Position numbers and translations under genes: made by a program. Below, piece after piece: positions 8,636 to 16,436 of a stretch of DNA of 64,000 nt (position 1 is its first letter; the number at the start of each line of letters is the position of its first letter). Source of the DNA: JADJNY01 sp046349615. Lineage in GTDB: Bacteria > Planctomycetota > UBA1135 > GCA-002686595. The stretch covers positions 62,001-126,000 of the forward strand of contig JAXMBZ010000002.1 in the NCBI GenBank assembly GCA_046349615.1, in the 5' to 3' direction. The notes beneath the pieces were generated by a model. That model saw only the letters and a list, made by a program, of their open reading frames with translations. It was not told the origin of the DNA and did no database searches.

Positions 8636-9730
8636 TTGAGCGCAGCGAGTACCAGGAGCCCCCTGATCGTCGAAGACGTCGTCACCGCGTTGACGGGTGA
8701 CGTCGCGTCCGGGCCCAGCGCCCGGACGGCGCTCAAGGACAGCATGCGGCGCGCGACGACGGAGTTCGACGAGCGCACCGCCGAGGCGTTCGCGCGCGCG
8801 CTGTTCGACAGCCTCACGCAGAACCCGACGGACCTGCGTCAGCTCGAGGCGCTCGTGATCCTCGGACTCGCGCACCCGCACGTCCTCGAGCGGCACCGCA
8901 TCTCGCTCGATCGCGAGGCGGAGCGGCTCGCGTTCCTCTTGGAGCGCGCGGGAGAGATGGAGCGGGCCGAGTCGCTGCAGGAGATGCTCGCCGACCGCCT
9001 CACGGTGGAGGAAGTCCACACCGGCGAGCTCCCGGCCTCGCGCCGCACCGATCACGCGGAGCTCGTCGAGCGCTACCTGCGCCAGGCGGACGAAGCGGCG
9101 CTCGCCGGCCGCACTCGGGAAGCGATCGCCTACCTCCAGGAGATCCACGCGCTCGAGCCCGGCCGCCGCGACGTGACGCGGATGATCCGCGAGCTCCGTT
9201 CGCGCCGGAAGGTCCGCCGATGGAAGGTCATGCGCGCGCTGCGCATCGTCGGCGCCGTCGCTCTTCTGGGGCTCGCGGCGTACGGGGTGTGGATGCGTGA
9301 AGAGCACGTGCGCGCGGAGTACGCCGCTCTGCCGCCGCTCCGCGCCGCCGACGCGGCCGGCGTTCGCGCGCGCATCGCGGCGATCGACGACCTGATCGCG
9401 CGCCAGTACGCCTGGTTCGCGATGGGCGAAGCCCTGCGCGAGAAGCAGGCGCTCAACGAGCGGCTCCGCCGTTTCGCCGACCGCGTCGAGTCCGAACACC
9501 ACGACGAAACGATGCAGGTGCAGGAGCGCCTGCAAGAGGCCGACGCGGCGCGCTCGCGCGGCCTGATGTACGCCCAGCAGGGCAAGTTCGACGAAGCGCT
9601 GAAGGATCTGCGCCTCGCGCTCGAACTCGCCCCGCCGAACTGGGAGCACGCGCGCCGCGTGCGGGCCGACCTCGAGGCGATCGAGGCGTTCAAGGCGCGA
9701 CCGAAGCCGAATTCCGAGGGTGCGCGATGA
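8636..9730 (+). CDS. TPR protein with a central transmembrane helix, first gene of the MglA-like operon
   Basis: No named family is recognised. The 364-residue protein has a helical N-terminal half with a TPR-like unit at about 148-178 (RTREAIAYLQEIHALEPG), one transmembrane helix at about 201-219 flanked by basic residues (RRKVRRWK before it), and a C-terminal TPR-like unit (QGKFDEALKDLRLALELAP, about 318-336). The start is a TTG at 8636 with GAGG 10 nt upstream. The stop overlaps the next gene by 4 nt (ATGA at 9727), so the pair should be translationally coupled. Its place at the head of a GTPase/roadblock operon suggests a membrane scaffold for that system; this is inference. Confidence 0.85.
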   Translation: MSAASTRSPLIVEDVVTALTGDVASGPSARTALKDSMRRATTEFDERTAEAFARALFDSLTQNPTDLRQLEALVILGLAHPHVLERHRISLDREAERLAFLLERAGEMERAESLQEMLADRLTVEEVHTGELPASRRTDHAELVERYLRQADEAALAGRTREAIAYLQEIHALEPGRRDVTRMIRELRSRRKVRRWKVMRALRIVGAVALLGLAAYGVWMREEHVRAEYAALPPLRAADAAGVRARIAAIDDLIARQYAWFAMGEALREKQALNERLRRFADRVESEHHDETMQVQERLQEADAARSRGLMYAQQGKFDEALKDLRLALELAPPNWEHARRVRADLEAIEAFKARPKPNSEGAR

Positions 9731-10809
9731 GCTTCCTGAAACGTCTCCTGTCCCATGGGCGCGTTCGCTCCGCGGCGAAACGCCTGTCCGACGACCCCAG
9801 TCCGAAGAGCTACTCCGACCTCGCCCAGGAGCACGCCGTGCACGGCGAGTTCGAAGACGCGCTGAGCGTCGCCGAGGAGGGGATGAAGCTGCATGCGTCC
9901 GACGGCGAGCTCAAACGCGTGCACGAGCGCATCCGCCAGATGTCGCTCGAAGGCCGCATGCGCGAGCTCACGCAGCAGCTCAAGAGCGCGCCGCGCCCCG
10001 CGGTGTGGTCGGAGCTCTGCCAGATCCTCGTCGAGTCCGGCCGCGTCGCGCGCGCCGAGGACACGGCGATCGAGTGGTACCAGTCGGCGAAGCACCCCGA
10101 GGCGCAGTACTGGCGCGCTCGTGCCCGTGTCGAGCGCTTCTTCGCGGACAAGCGCCGCGACGACGGCCGGCTCGCGTTCGAGCTGATCTCCGCCGCGGAG
10201 GAGATGCTCCCGAGCGATCCGCGCCCGCACAGGCTCCGCCTCCAGATCGCCTCGCGCTGCGGCGCGTGGACGGAGGCGCGCCGCGCGCTCGCGCGGCTGC
10301 TCGAACTCCAGCCCGGGGATCCCGCGCTCGAAGCGCGCTTCCGCACGGTCGCGACGCTCGCCGAGAAGGCCCGCACCGTCGACCAGGCGCTGCGCGAAGT
10401 CGAGAAGACCGGACGCCTCGTCGACGAGGAGCCCGCGGACATGCGGGAGCTCCCGACCGGCGACGTGCGTCCGCTGCTCCAGAACCTCGCCCGCGAGTCG
10501 GGCGTGCGCGGCGTGTTCTACGTCCGCGGAGCGACGGCGCTCGTGCAGGGGCCGAAGGGGCCGACTGCCGACCGCATGGCGCGCGGTGTGCGCGAGGTCG
10601 TCGGCAGTTGCCGCTCGGCTGCGCGTCGGCTCGGACTCGGGCAGGCGCTCGAGGTCACGCTCGAAGGAGACTTCGGAACGCTCGAGTTGCGCCCCGACGA
10701 AGCGGCCTCGGCCGCCGTGTGGTGCGTCGGCGACGGAAGTCGCAGCCACGAAGCGTCTCTGCGCGAGCTCCTCGCGCGCGGCGGTTCCATTGCGGAGGTG
10801 GACGCGTGA
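9727..10809 (+). CDS. TPR protein with a C-terminal roadblock/LC7-like domain
   Basis: The first 235 of 360 residues are helical TPR-like repeats (SYSDLAQEHAVHGEFEDALSV; DALSVAEEGMKLHASDGEL; RRALARLLELQPGDPALE). The last 110 residues resemble a roadblock/LC7 fold: LLQNLARESGVRGVFYVRG, a central helix, then GDFGTLELRPDE and SAAVWCVGDGS strands. Roadblock proteins regulate small Ras-like GTPases (MglB for MglA in Myxococcus). The gene overlaps both neighbours by 4 nt, and a MglA-like GTPase lies two genes downstream, which supports a regulatory or scaffold role. The roadblock assignment rests on pattern and context; TPR character is clear. Confidence 0.82.
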   Translation: MSFLKRLLSHGRVRSAAKRLSDDPSPKSYSDLAQEHAVHGEFEDALSVAEEGMKLHASDGELKRVHERIRQMSLEGRMRELTQQLKSAPRPAVWSELCQILVESGRVARAEDTAIEWYQSAKHPEAQYWRARARVERFFADKRRDDGRLAFELISAAEEMLPSDPRPHRLRLQIASRCGAWTEARRALARLLELQPGDPALEARFRTVATLAEKARTVDQALREVEKTGRLVDEEPADMRELPTGDVRPLLQNLARESGVRGVFYVRGATALVQGPKGPTADRMARGVREVVGSCRSAARRLGLGQALEVTLEGDFGTLELRPDEAASAAVWCVGDGSRSHEASLRELLARGGSIAEVDA

Positions 10810-11342
10810 AGACCGTACTCGACCCCCTGGCCCGCATCCCCGGCGTGCGCCTCGCGGCGCTCATCTCGTCGGACGGCGTGCCCATCGACGTCCGCAAGAA
10901 CGAGCCGTCGCGCTCGAAGCCCGAGGTCAAGGACGCGAAGGACTCCGTGCTCGACAGTGCGGACGACCTGAACGCGCTCGCCGCGCTCTCGTCGAGCTGG
11001 ATCGGTGAAGTGACGCGCGCCGTCGCGCCGATGTCCTGGGACGTGCCGAAGCGCCTCGTGCTGCGCGCGGCGCGCGGGACGCTGATCGTCGTGCAGGCAC
11101 CGCGGGCGCTCCTGCTCGTCGTGCTCGAAGGGGGCGTGCGCCCGGAGGAAATGCGGCTCCCGATGGGGGTCGCGATCGCACGCATGGAGCGCCACCTGCG
11201 CGCCATCGAGCCCAAGGCCGCCGACTCGTCGCGCGCGGCGTCCGACCCGCCCGGGATCTTCCCGGCTCAGAAGGCCGCTTCCAAGGGAGCGGAACCCATC
11301 CACGCGAAAGGCACCGAGGTCCCCGAGGGTTCTGGGGAGTGA
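10806..11342 (+). CDS. Roadblock/LC7 domain protein (MglB-like), GTPase regulator
   Basis: The 178-residue protein begins with a roadblock-like pattern: LDPLARIPGVRLAALISSDGVPID, then a helix (NALAALSSSWIGEVTRAV), then KRLVLRAARGTLIVVQAP and ALLLVVLEGG strands. The C-terminal 40 residues are low-complexity Ala/Ser/Pro. Known roadblock proteins of the MglB type bind MglA and act as GTPase-activating proteins. It starts with a GTG that overlaps the preceding stop (GTGA) and ends 3 nt before the MglA-like GTPase gene. It is probably a dedicated regulator of that GTPase; which of the operon's roadblock proteins is the GAP cannot be told from sequence. Confidence 0.82.
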   Translation: MKTVLDPLARIPGVRLAALISSDGVPIDVRKNEPSRSKPEVKDAKDSVLDSADDLNALAALSSSWIGEVTRAVAPMSWDVPKRLVLRAARGTLIVVQAPRALLLVVLEGGVRPEEMRLPMGVAIARMERHLRAIEPKAADSSRAASDPPGIFPAQKAASKGAEPIHAKGTEVPEGSGE

Positions 11343-11345
11343 AGC

Positions 11346-12716
11346 ATGGTCCAGATCAATTTTGCCCAGAAGCAGGTCAACGCGAAGGTCGTCTATTACG
11401 GGCCCGGCATGTCGGGCAAGACGACGAACCTGGAGATCGTCCACCAGCGCGCGCCGTCGAACAACCGCGGCGATCTGACGAGCATTTCGACGGACGGCGA
11501 TCGCACGCTGTTCTTCGACTTCATGCCGCTCGACCTCGGCACGGTCGCAGGCATGCGCACGTGCTTCCAGATCTACACGGTGCCCGGTCAGGTCTACTAC
11601 AACTCGACACGCAAGCTCGTCCTCCAGGGCGTCGACGGCGTCGTGTTCGTGGCCGACTCGTCCGCGGCGATGATCGAGGAGAACCTCGAGTCGCTGCGCA
11701 ACCTCGAGCAGAACCTGAACGAGTACGGGAAGAGCCTCGCGAACGTCCCGCACGTCATCCAATTCAACAAGCGCGACCTGCCCGACGCGATGCCGGTCGA
11801 GGAGCTGAACCGGCTCCTGAACCCGCACAACGCGCCGTTCTTCGAAGCGGTCGCGAACTCCGGGCAGGGCGTGTTCCCGACGCTGAAGGCGCTCGCGGCG
11901 CGCGTGCTCGAGACGATCCACAACGGCTCGCGCTCGGGAACTCCTCAGCCGGGAGCCCCGATGCCGCAGGCCGCGGCACCGGCGGCGCAGGCGCCGATCA
12001 GTGCGGCGAAGACCGGCTTCTACGGAGCACCGACGACGTCGCCCGCCGCGATGGCCGCGGCGCAGCGCGCGCTCCAGCAGACCGGCTACCACTCGGCCGT
12101 GCAGGCGCAGCCCGGGGTTCCGCAGCGGGTCGGCGCGATGCCGCCGCCGCTCGGCCAGCCGATGCAGGTTGCGGCGCAGGCGCACGGCGTCCCGCAGGGG
12201 ATGCACGCGGGCATGCAGCCGGGCATGCAGCAAGGCATGCAGCAAGGCATGGGGGCGATGCCGCTCCAGCCGTCGATCCCGATGGGCGGACCGCCGCCCG
12301 GTTACGGCGCGCAGCCGATGGCGCAGCAGCCCGCTCCGATGATGATGCAGGCGCAGCCGCCGTCGGCGCCGATGCCGCAGCAAGGCGGCCTCCGCATGGC
12401 GGGCCCGCAGAGCTCGATGGCGTCGCACACGGCGACCGCCACGATGAACCCGCAGGGCGGCGCACCGCAGCCGACGTCGATCCAGATGATGCAGCCCGAC
12501 GTCGGCACGCCCGTGAAGCGCAACCCGCCCGCGGCTCGTCCGCAGGCGAAGCCCGATGGACGTCCGTCCCCGGGCCCGGCCGGCCGCGCGGCCCCCGCGC
12601 CGGGACCTCAGGTCCAGCCCAAGAAGAGCAAGGGCCTGATGTACGCGACGATCTTCGTCGTGGTGGCGCTGGGGATCGGCGCCGTGGTGGCCAAGGTCGT
12701 TCTCAAGGTCTTCTGA
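11346..12716 (+). CDS. MglA-like small Ras-type GTPase with long Gln/Met/Pro linker and C-terminal membrane anchor
   Basis: The first 195 residues are a complete MglA-like GTPase: P-loop GPGMSGKT (19-26), FFDFMPLDLG after switch 1, TVPGQ at 78-82 with the MglA-specific Thr78 in place of Asp, and NKRD at 141-144. Myxococcus MglA sets the leading cell pole in gliding. Here the protein is 456 residues, more than twice the usual length. A low-complexity tail rich in Ala, Pro, Gln and Met (about 197-430, with MQQGM units at 12222-12250) leads to a basic PKKSKG and a terminal hydrophobic helix (about 435-455). It looks tail-anchored in the inner membrane. An SD-like GGGGAG precedes the ATG. Roadblock genes flank it on both sides. 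Confidence 0.93.
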   Translation: MVQINFAQKQVNAKVVYYGPGMSGKTTNLEIVHQRAPSNNRGDLTSISTDGDRTLFFDFMPLDLGTVAGMRTCFQIYTVPGQVYYNSTRKLVLQGVDGVVFVADSSAAMIEENLESLRNLEQNLNEYGKSLANVPHVIQFNKRDLPDAMPVEELNRLLNPHNAPFFEAVANSGQGVFPTLKALAARVLETIHNGSRSGTPQPGAPMPQAAAPAAQAPISAAKTGFYGAPTTSPAAMAAAQRALQQTGYHSAVQAQPGVPQRVGAMPPPLGQPMQVAAQAHGVPQGMHAGMQPGMQQGMQQGMGAMPLQPSIPMGGPPPGYGAQPMAQQPAPMMMQAQPPSAPMPQQGGLRMAGPQSSMASHTATATMNPQGGAPQPTSIQMMQPDVGTPVKRNPPAARPQAKPDGRPSPGPAGRAAPAPGPQVQPKKSKGLMYATIFVVVALGIGAVVAKVVLKVF

Positions 12717-12728
12717 TCGAGGTAGCAC

Positions 12729-13235
12729 ATGGGTACTCGCGAACAAAAGCTCCGCAGCGATCGCCTTGTCTTCTACAAGAGCGATGTGACCAAGCTCGAA
12801 GGCGAGCTCGACGGCTTCCTCGAACTCTCGGGGGCGCGCTCCGCCCTGCTGATCGACCGCGAAGGTCACCTCGTGACCAAGCGCGGCGAGGTGCAGCAGA
12901 ACTCCCTCGACTCGATCTCCGCGCTCGTGGCGGGCTCGTTCGCCGCGACGCGCGAGATGGCGCGTCTCCTCGGCGAGGAGGAGTTCAGCACGCTCTACCA
13001 CCAGGGGCAGCGCGACTCGATCCAGGTCTCGCTCGTCGGCGATCGCGCGCTGTTCGCGGTCGTCTTCGACGAGCGCACGAACCTGGGCATGGTCCGCTAC
13101 TATGCGTCCGAGACGACGCGCCGCCTGGACGTGGTCCTGACCGAGGTCGCGAACCGTCCCGAGGGCGAGGGCGAGGAGAAGCTCGCGAGCGACTTCTCCA
13201 AGTCCGCCACGGCGGCGCTCGACCAGCTCTTCTGA
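12729..13235 (+). CDS. Roadblock/LC7 domain protein (MglB-like)
   Basis: The 168-residue protein is the most typical roadblock protein of the operon: ARSALLIDREGHLVTKRGE, DSISALVAGSFAATREMARL, IQVSLVGDRALFAVVFDER and LGMVRYY follow the MglB layout of strand, helix, strands, helix. MglB homologues form dimers that bind MglA-type GTPases and stimulate GTP hydrolysis. GAGG lies 7 nt before the ATG, and the gene starts 12 nt after the GTPase gene, so the two are surely co-expressed. It closes the five-gene operon. Confidence 0.88.
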   Translation: MGTREQKLRSDRLVFYKSDVTKLEGELDGFLELSGARSALLIDREGHLVTKRGEVQQNSLDSISALVAGSFAATREMARLLGEEEFSTLYHQGQRDSIQVSLVGDRALFAVVFDERTNLGMVRYYASETTRRLDVVLTEVANRPEGEGEEKLASDFSKSATAALDQLF

Positions 13236-13334
13236 TCCTGGACGTCGGTCCCGCGCGGCGGTCCTCCCTCGGGGCGGGCCGCCGCGCCGCCTTCTCAGGG
13301 GGCCGGGCGGGGGGCGGAGGTCGCGAGCAGGGGC

Positions 13335-13363
13335 TTGCAGGCCTGCGGGACCTCGGATACCTT
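13335..13363 (+). promoter_or_regulatory. Promoter of rpmB
   Basis: TTGCAG (13335-13340), a 17-bp spacer and TACCTT (13358-13363) form a good sigma-70-type promoter. It lies about 45 bp before the rpmB start. Confidence 0.65.
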
Positions 13364-13408
13364 CCTCCGCCCTCGTCCGGGGAAAGCCCCCCGGAGAACG
13401 GATCACCC

Positions 13409-13663
13409 ATGGCACGTGTCTGCGAATTCTGCGAGAAGAGGACCGAGAGCGGCGGCATGGTCGCGCGCCGCGGTCTGGCGAAGAAGGATGGCGGCGTCGG
13501 TCTGCGTTGCACCGGGCGCTCGTTCCGCAAGTTCAAGCCGAACGTCCAGAAGGTGCGCGCGCTCGTCGGCGGCAAGGTCGTCCGCGTGCGCCTCTGCACG
13601 AAGTGCCTCAAGGCCGGACGCATCGTCAAGGCGGTCCGCGGCCGGATGAAGGCCGCCGGCTAG
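13409..13663 (+). CDS. rpmB: 50S ribosomal protein L28, cysteine-containing form
   Basis: L28 is a small basic protein of the large ribosomal subunit. The 84 residues carry two CxxC pairs, Cys5/Cys8 in VCEFCEK and Cys63/Cys66 in LCTKCLKAGRIV, the zinc-ribbon (C+) form. The core FRKFKPNVQKVR corresponds to the TKRRWxPNLQKVR segment. The usual SHxxNKT stretch is replaced by a longer basic stretch (ARRGLAKKDGGVGLRCTG), a local departure from the common bacterial form. The ATG at 13409 follows GGAGA at about 10 nt. It has its own promoter and a terminator about 190 nt downstream. Confidence 0.95.
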   Translation: MARVCEFCEKRTESGGMVARRGLAKKDGGVGLRCTGRSFRKFKPNVQKVRALVGGKVVRVRLCTKCLKAGRIVKAVRGRMKAAG

Positions 13664-13851
13664 TCGGCATCGAGCCCGGCTCCGAGGCGGGCTCGAGGCT
13701 CGAGCCGGTCCGATCGATCTCGCGGAGCTCGTGCGCACGGCGCGCGGGCTCCGTGTGCGTTTGCCGGGCGCGTGCGCGCGAGTCGGCGCGTCAGCTCGAA
13801 CGCGATCCGCCGACACCTCGCTCCGCGCGCCGAGGTCCTGTGACGCGACCG

Positions 13852-13889
13852 CGTGCGTCGCCGAACCGGTGACGCGCGAGTTTTTTTTT
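13852..13889 (+). terminator. Intrinsic terminator downstream of rpmB
   Basis: A 9-bp stem (GCGTCGCCG, loop AAC, CGGTGACGC), extendable by three pairs, is followed within a few bases by nine T residues (13881-13889), the longest T run I noticed in the window. Confidence 0.9.
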
Positions 13890-14327
13890 CTCGTCCTCGG
13901 TTCGCACCGACCGACGCGCGGACGAGACGCGCTCGCGCCCCGCGACGGCCGCGCTCGACCCGTGTCGAAACGGCGCGTCATCGAGCTCCTTCGGCGCGCA
14001 GCGCACACGCACCGCGCGCGCCGCCGCCGACGTCGTACGCGCTCGCTGTCGACAACGACTTACGTCGATGCGTGGGGCGTGGAGCGCGGGCGCAGCACGA
14101 CCTCGTTCGCGGGCTCGCACGCTTTCGTTCGGAACGCGCGGGCCGAAGCGATCTCGCGAAGCTGCTGATGTGCATTTCGTTGCTCGGAACGAAAGCGTTC
14201 GGCGACGCGACGGAGCAAAAAGTTTCAAAAGCCTGGAAAGGAAACTCGCGCGTGCGCCGATGGACTCGGTGATGTCGTGGGAGTGCGTCGTGAAGACGCA
14301 CCCAAGCAACACTAAGGAGTTTTTCTC
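13890..14327 (+). other. Long leader region before the Lys/Arg-rich peptide gene, with an inverted repeat
   Basis: No gene is evident. Perfect 11-nt inverted repeats, CGCTTTCGTTC at 14120-14130 and GAACGAAAGCG at 14187-14197, lie 56 nt apart; they could form a long hairpin or an operator. The last 120 bases are noticeably more A/T-rich than the surroundings, and AAGGAG (14314-14319) is a near-perfect Shine-Dalgarno sequence for the next gene. The promoter position is uncertain. Confidence 0.5.
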
Positions 14328-14432
14328 ATGGCGATGAAGAAGGCGACGAGGAAGAAGGCTGGCCGCAAGGGCGCTCGCAAGGTCGGTGGCCGCAAGAAGG
14401 CCGCCCGCAAGGGCAAGCGCGGCAAGAAGTGA
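14328..14432 (+). CDS. 34-residue Lys/Arg-rich peptide, probable small nucleoid (histone H1-like) protein
   Basis: The product starts MAMKKATRKK and continues as nearly pure Lys, Arg, Gly and Ala (repeated RKKAGRKG / GRKKAARKG-type units), ending RGKK. It has no acidic residue at all. Such composition matches histone H1-like or AlgP-type DNA-binding tails. The start is very well supported: AAGGAG lies 8 nt before the ATG, the best ribosome-binding site in the region. Only 21 nt separate it from the HU gene, so the two are probably co-transcribed, which supports a nucleoid role. The function is inferred from composition and context only. Confidence 0.8.
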   Translation: MAMKKATRKKAGRKGARKVGGRKKAARKGKRGKK

Positions 14433-14453
14433 GTCGCGCTCGGGAGGCTCGAC

Positions 14454-14723
14454 ATGAACAAGAGCCACCTGGTCGCCCACGTCGCAGAGGAGCTCAGGAC
14501 CTCGAAACTGCAGGCCGCGCTCCTGGTCGAAACGGTTCTCAAGGGAATTCAGAAGGGGCTCGAGTCGGATCAGAGCGTCACGCTCACCGGCTTCGGCACC
14601 TTCGAGCTCAAGCCGCGCAAGGCGCGCGTGGGCCGCAACCCGCACACGGGTGAGCCCATCTCGATCGCACCCGGCAAACGCGTCGGGTTCCGCGTCGGGA
14701 AGGCGCTCAAGGACTCCTTCTAG
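14454..14723 (+). CDS. HU/IHF-family DNA-binding protein
   Basis: The 89-residue product is a normal-length HU-type nucleoid protein. It opens MNKSHLVAHVAEEL and contains the DNA-binding arm signature GFGTFELKPRKARVGRNPHTG and the C-terminal GKRVGFRVGKALKD. HU dimers bend and compact DNA. GGGAGG lies 7 nt before the ATG. It is encoded just behind the Lys/Arg-rich peptide and is followed by a terminator, forming a two-gene nucleoid-protein unit. HU and IHF subunits cannot be told apart by eye. Confidence 0.96.
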   Translation: MNKSHLVAHVAEELRTSKLQAALLVETVLKGIQKGLESDQSVTLTGFGTFELKPRKARVGRNPHTGEPISIAPGKRVGFRVGKALKDSF

Positions 14724-14752
14724 AGACCCAGGACCCCCCAAAGGTCGCATCC

Positions 14753-14793
14753 GGCTCGGCGGACGCTGCGCGTTCGCCGAGCCCTTTCGTTTC
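14753..14793 (+). terminator. Intrinsic terminator after the HU gene
   Basis: GGCTCGGCG (14753-14761) pairs with CGCCGAGCC (14775-14783), followed by CTTTCGTTTC. Confidence 0.75.
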
Positions 14794-14873
14794 GGTGGAC
14801 GCTCGCTCGCGCCGGCTCCGCACGGCGTCGGCTCGCGCGAGCGCTGTGGGGGAGCGCGAGGTCCCGAACGCGG

Positions 14874-16427
14874 TCAGGGTTCGTGCCTGTGCACGCGCCA
14901 CAGGGTCGACGGCGTGCCGCGGACGAGGTCGTGCTCGACGGCCACGAGGTCGAGCGCCGCGAGCGCGCGCGCCGTGGGCTCGTCCCGCCAGAGCTTGTCC
15001 TCGAACACGACGAGCCCGCCCGGATGCCGGAGCGCCCAGAGCGCGAGCTCGTCGACCTCGCGCAGATCGTCGATGTGCCGCCGTCCGCTCATCCACAGAT
15101 ACAGGCCCGCCTGCTGCGCGCGAAGCGTGGCGATGCGGGCCTCGGGCTCCTCGGTGAGCGCTGCGCCGATCCGCGTCGGCAGGAGGAGCCGCCCGAACGC
15201 GAACTCGACGGGCAGAACGAGCCCGAGCGTCGCGAGCATCCCCGCGCCGAGCCACGCGCGCGGCCCCGAGCGCGGCGCGAGCGCGAGCCCGACCGCCGCG
15301 ATTCCGCAGAGCACGCCGACGAGCACGAGCGCCGGGAACGTCCGCGTCGCGAGCAGCGCGTCCGCGTGGTGACCATAACGCTCGAGGCGTTCCGCGCGCT
15401 GCGTCCACGCCAGCGTGAGCGCGCCCGCGAACACGAGCCCGAGCGCAGCGGTCGCGACGCGCACGCGGGTTCCGGACGTTCGCTCGAGCCGCGCGGCGGC
15501 GAGCAGCGCGAGCATCGGGAAGAGCGGCAGCACGTAGTGCGGCTGCTTGCCCGGGAAGAACGAGAACACGAGGACCGGCAGCGCGATCGCCCACGGGAGG
15601 CGCGCGCGCAGCGTGCCGGGCTCCGCGCGCTCGCGCCGGCCGAGGAATGCGAGCGTCGCGGGGAGCGTGCCGACGAGCAGCACCACGACGAAGAACCACG
15701 GTGGCTCGTCGTGCGACGAGGGCCCGGCGACGCGCTCCGCCGTCTGACTCCACCAGAGCTCGCGCTGGAACTCGGGCCCGCCGAGCAGTCCGGCCGTGAG
15801 CGCCCACGCCGCGAGGGGCAGGCACGCGAGGAGCACGCACACCGCGGCGCGTCCGATGCGTCCGGGGAGCGCGCGGCCCGCGACGGGATCCGCGGCGACG
15901 AGCAGCGGCACGAGGGAAAGGAACGCCGCGGGGCCCTTCGTCAGCAGGGCGGCGCTCGCAGCGACGCCGGCGAGCGCGGGCCGCCGCGCGGACCACGCCG
16001 CGACGGCGAGCACGACCGTGCACGCGAGCAGCGAGTCGAAGTAGAGCGCGTGCGCGTAGAGGAGCGGCGCGAGGAACGCCGCCTGCACCCACCCCGCGAG
16101 CGGCGCGCCGTGCGCGCGGCCGAGCCGCGCGGTCACGGCGACGGTGAGCGCCGACGCGAGCGCGGGGATCGCGCGCAACCCGAGCTCGAGCCCCGGCCCG
16201 AGCGCGCCGAGCAGGTGGCCGAGCCAGAAGAGGAGCGGCGGCTTGTGCCCGTAGGGTTCCCCGTTGAGCGTCAGGAGCCAGGGCCCGTTCCACGTCATCT
16301 CGCGCGCGACCTGGAGGTAGCGCGTCTCGTCGAGCGGGATCCCGGGGCGCAGCGCGAGCGCGAGGAGCCCGCTCGCGAGCACGCAGAGCGCGGGGAGCAG
16401 GACGTCGCGCCGCGAGCTCGTCTCCAT
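14874..16427 (-). CDS. GT39/ArnT-like integral-membrane glycosyltransferase
   Basis: The 517-residue protein is a polytopic GT-C transferase of the ArnT/PMT type, which move a sugar from a polyprenyl-phosphate donor to a lipid, protein or glycan on the periplasmic side. The first periplasmic loop carries LDETRYLQVAREM, matching the acidic DExRY motif of ArnT, and HKPPLLFWLGHLLG follows as in the family. Many hydrophobic helices cover residues 8-400; the rest is soluble. Its ATG lies only 9 nt after the metG stop, so it is co-transcribed with metG, LAB_N and GT2. The GT2/LAB_N pair upstream probably makes the polyprenyl-linked sugar. The substrate is unknown. Confidence 0.85.
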   Translation of the reverse strand: METSSRRDVLLPALCVLASGLLALALRPGIPLDETRYLQVAREMTWNGPWLLTLNGEPYGHKPPLLFWLGHLLGALGPGLELGLRAIPALASALTVAVTARLGRAHGAPLAGWVQAAFLAPLLYAHALYFDSLLACTVVLAVAAWSARRPALAGVAASAALLTKGPAAFLSLVPLLVAADPVAGRALPGRIGRAAVCVLLACLPLAAWALTAGLLGGPEFQRELWWSQTAERVAGPSSHDEPPWFFVVVLLVGTLPATLAFLGRRERAEPGTLRARLPWAIALPVLVFSFFPGKQPHYVLPLFPMLALLAAARLERTSGTRVRVATAALGLVFAGALTLAWTQRAERLERYGHHADALLATRTFPALVLVGVLCGIAAVGLALAPRSGPRAWLGAGMLATLGLVLPVEFAFGRLLLPTRIGAALTEEPEARIATLRAQQAGLYLWMSGRRHIDDLREVDELALWALRHPGGLVVFEDKLWRDEPTARALAALDLVAVEHDLVRGTPSTLWRVHRHEP

Positions 16428-16436
16428 CGCGTGCGG

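Noticed and set aside
4211..9649. An open frame of about 1800 codons on the minus strand, opposite the Ig-repeat lipoprotein.
   Set aside because: It is Arg/Asp/Val-rich nonsense with no domain. Very GC-rich coding DNA lacks stops in the antisense frame, and the plus-strand genes there are well supported.
12190..12260. Short tandem repeats (MQQGM-type units).
   Set aside because: These are codon-level repeats in a low-complexity linker of the GTPase, not a mobile element or CRISPR.
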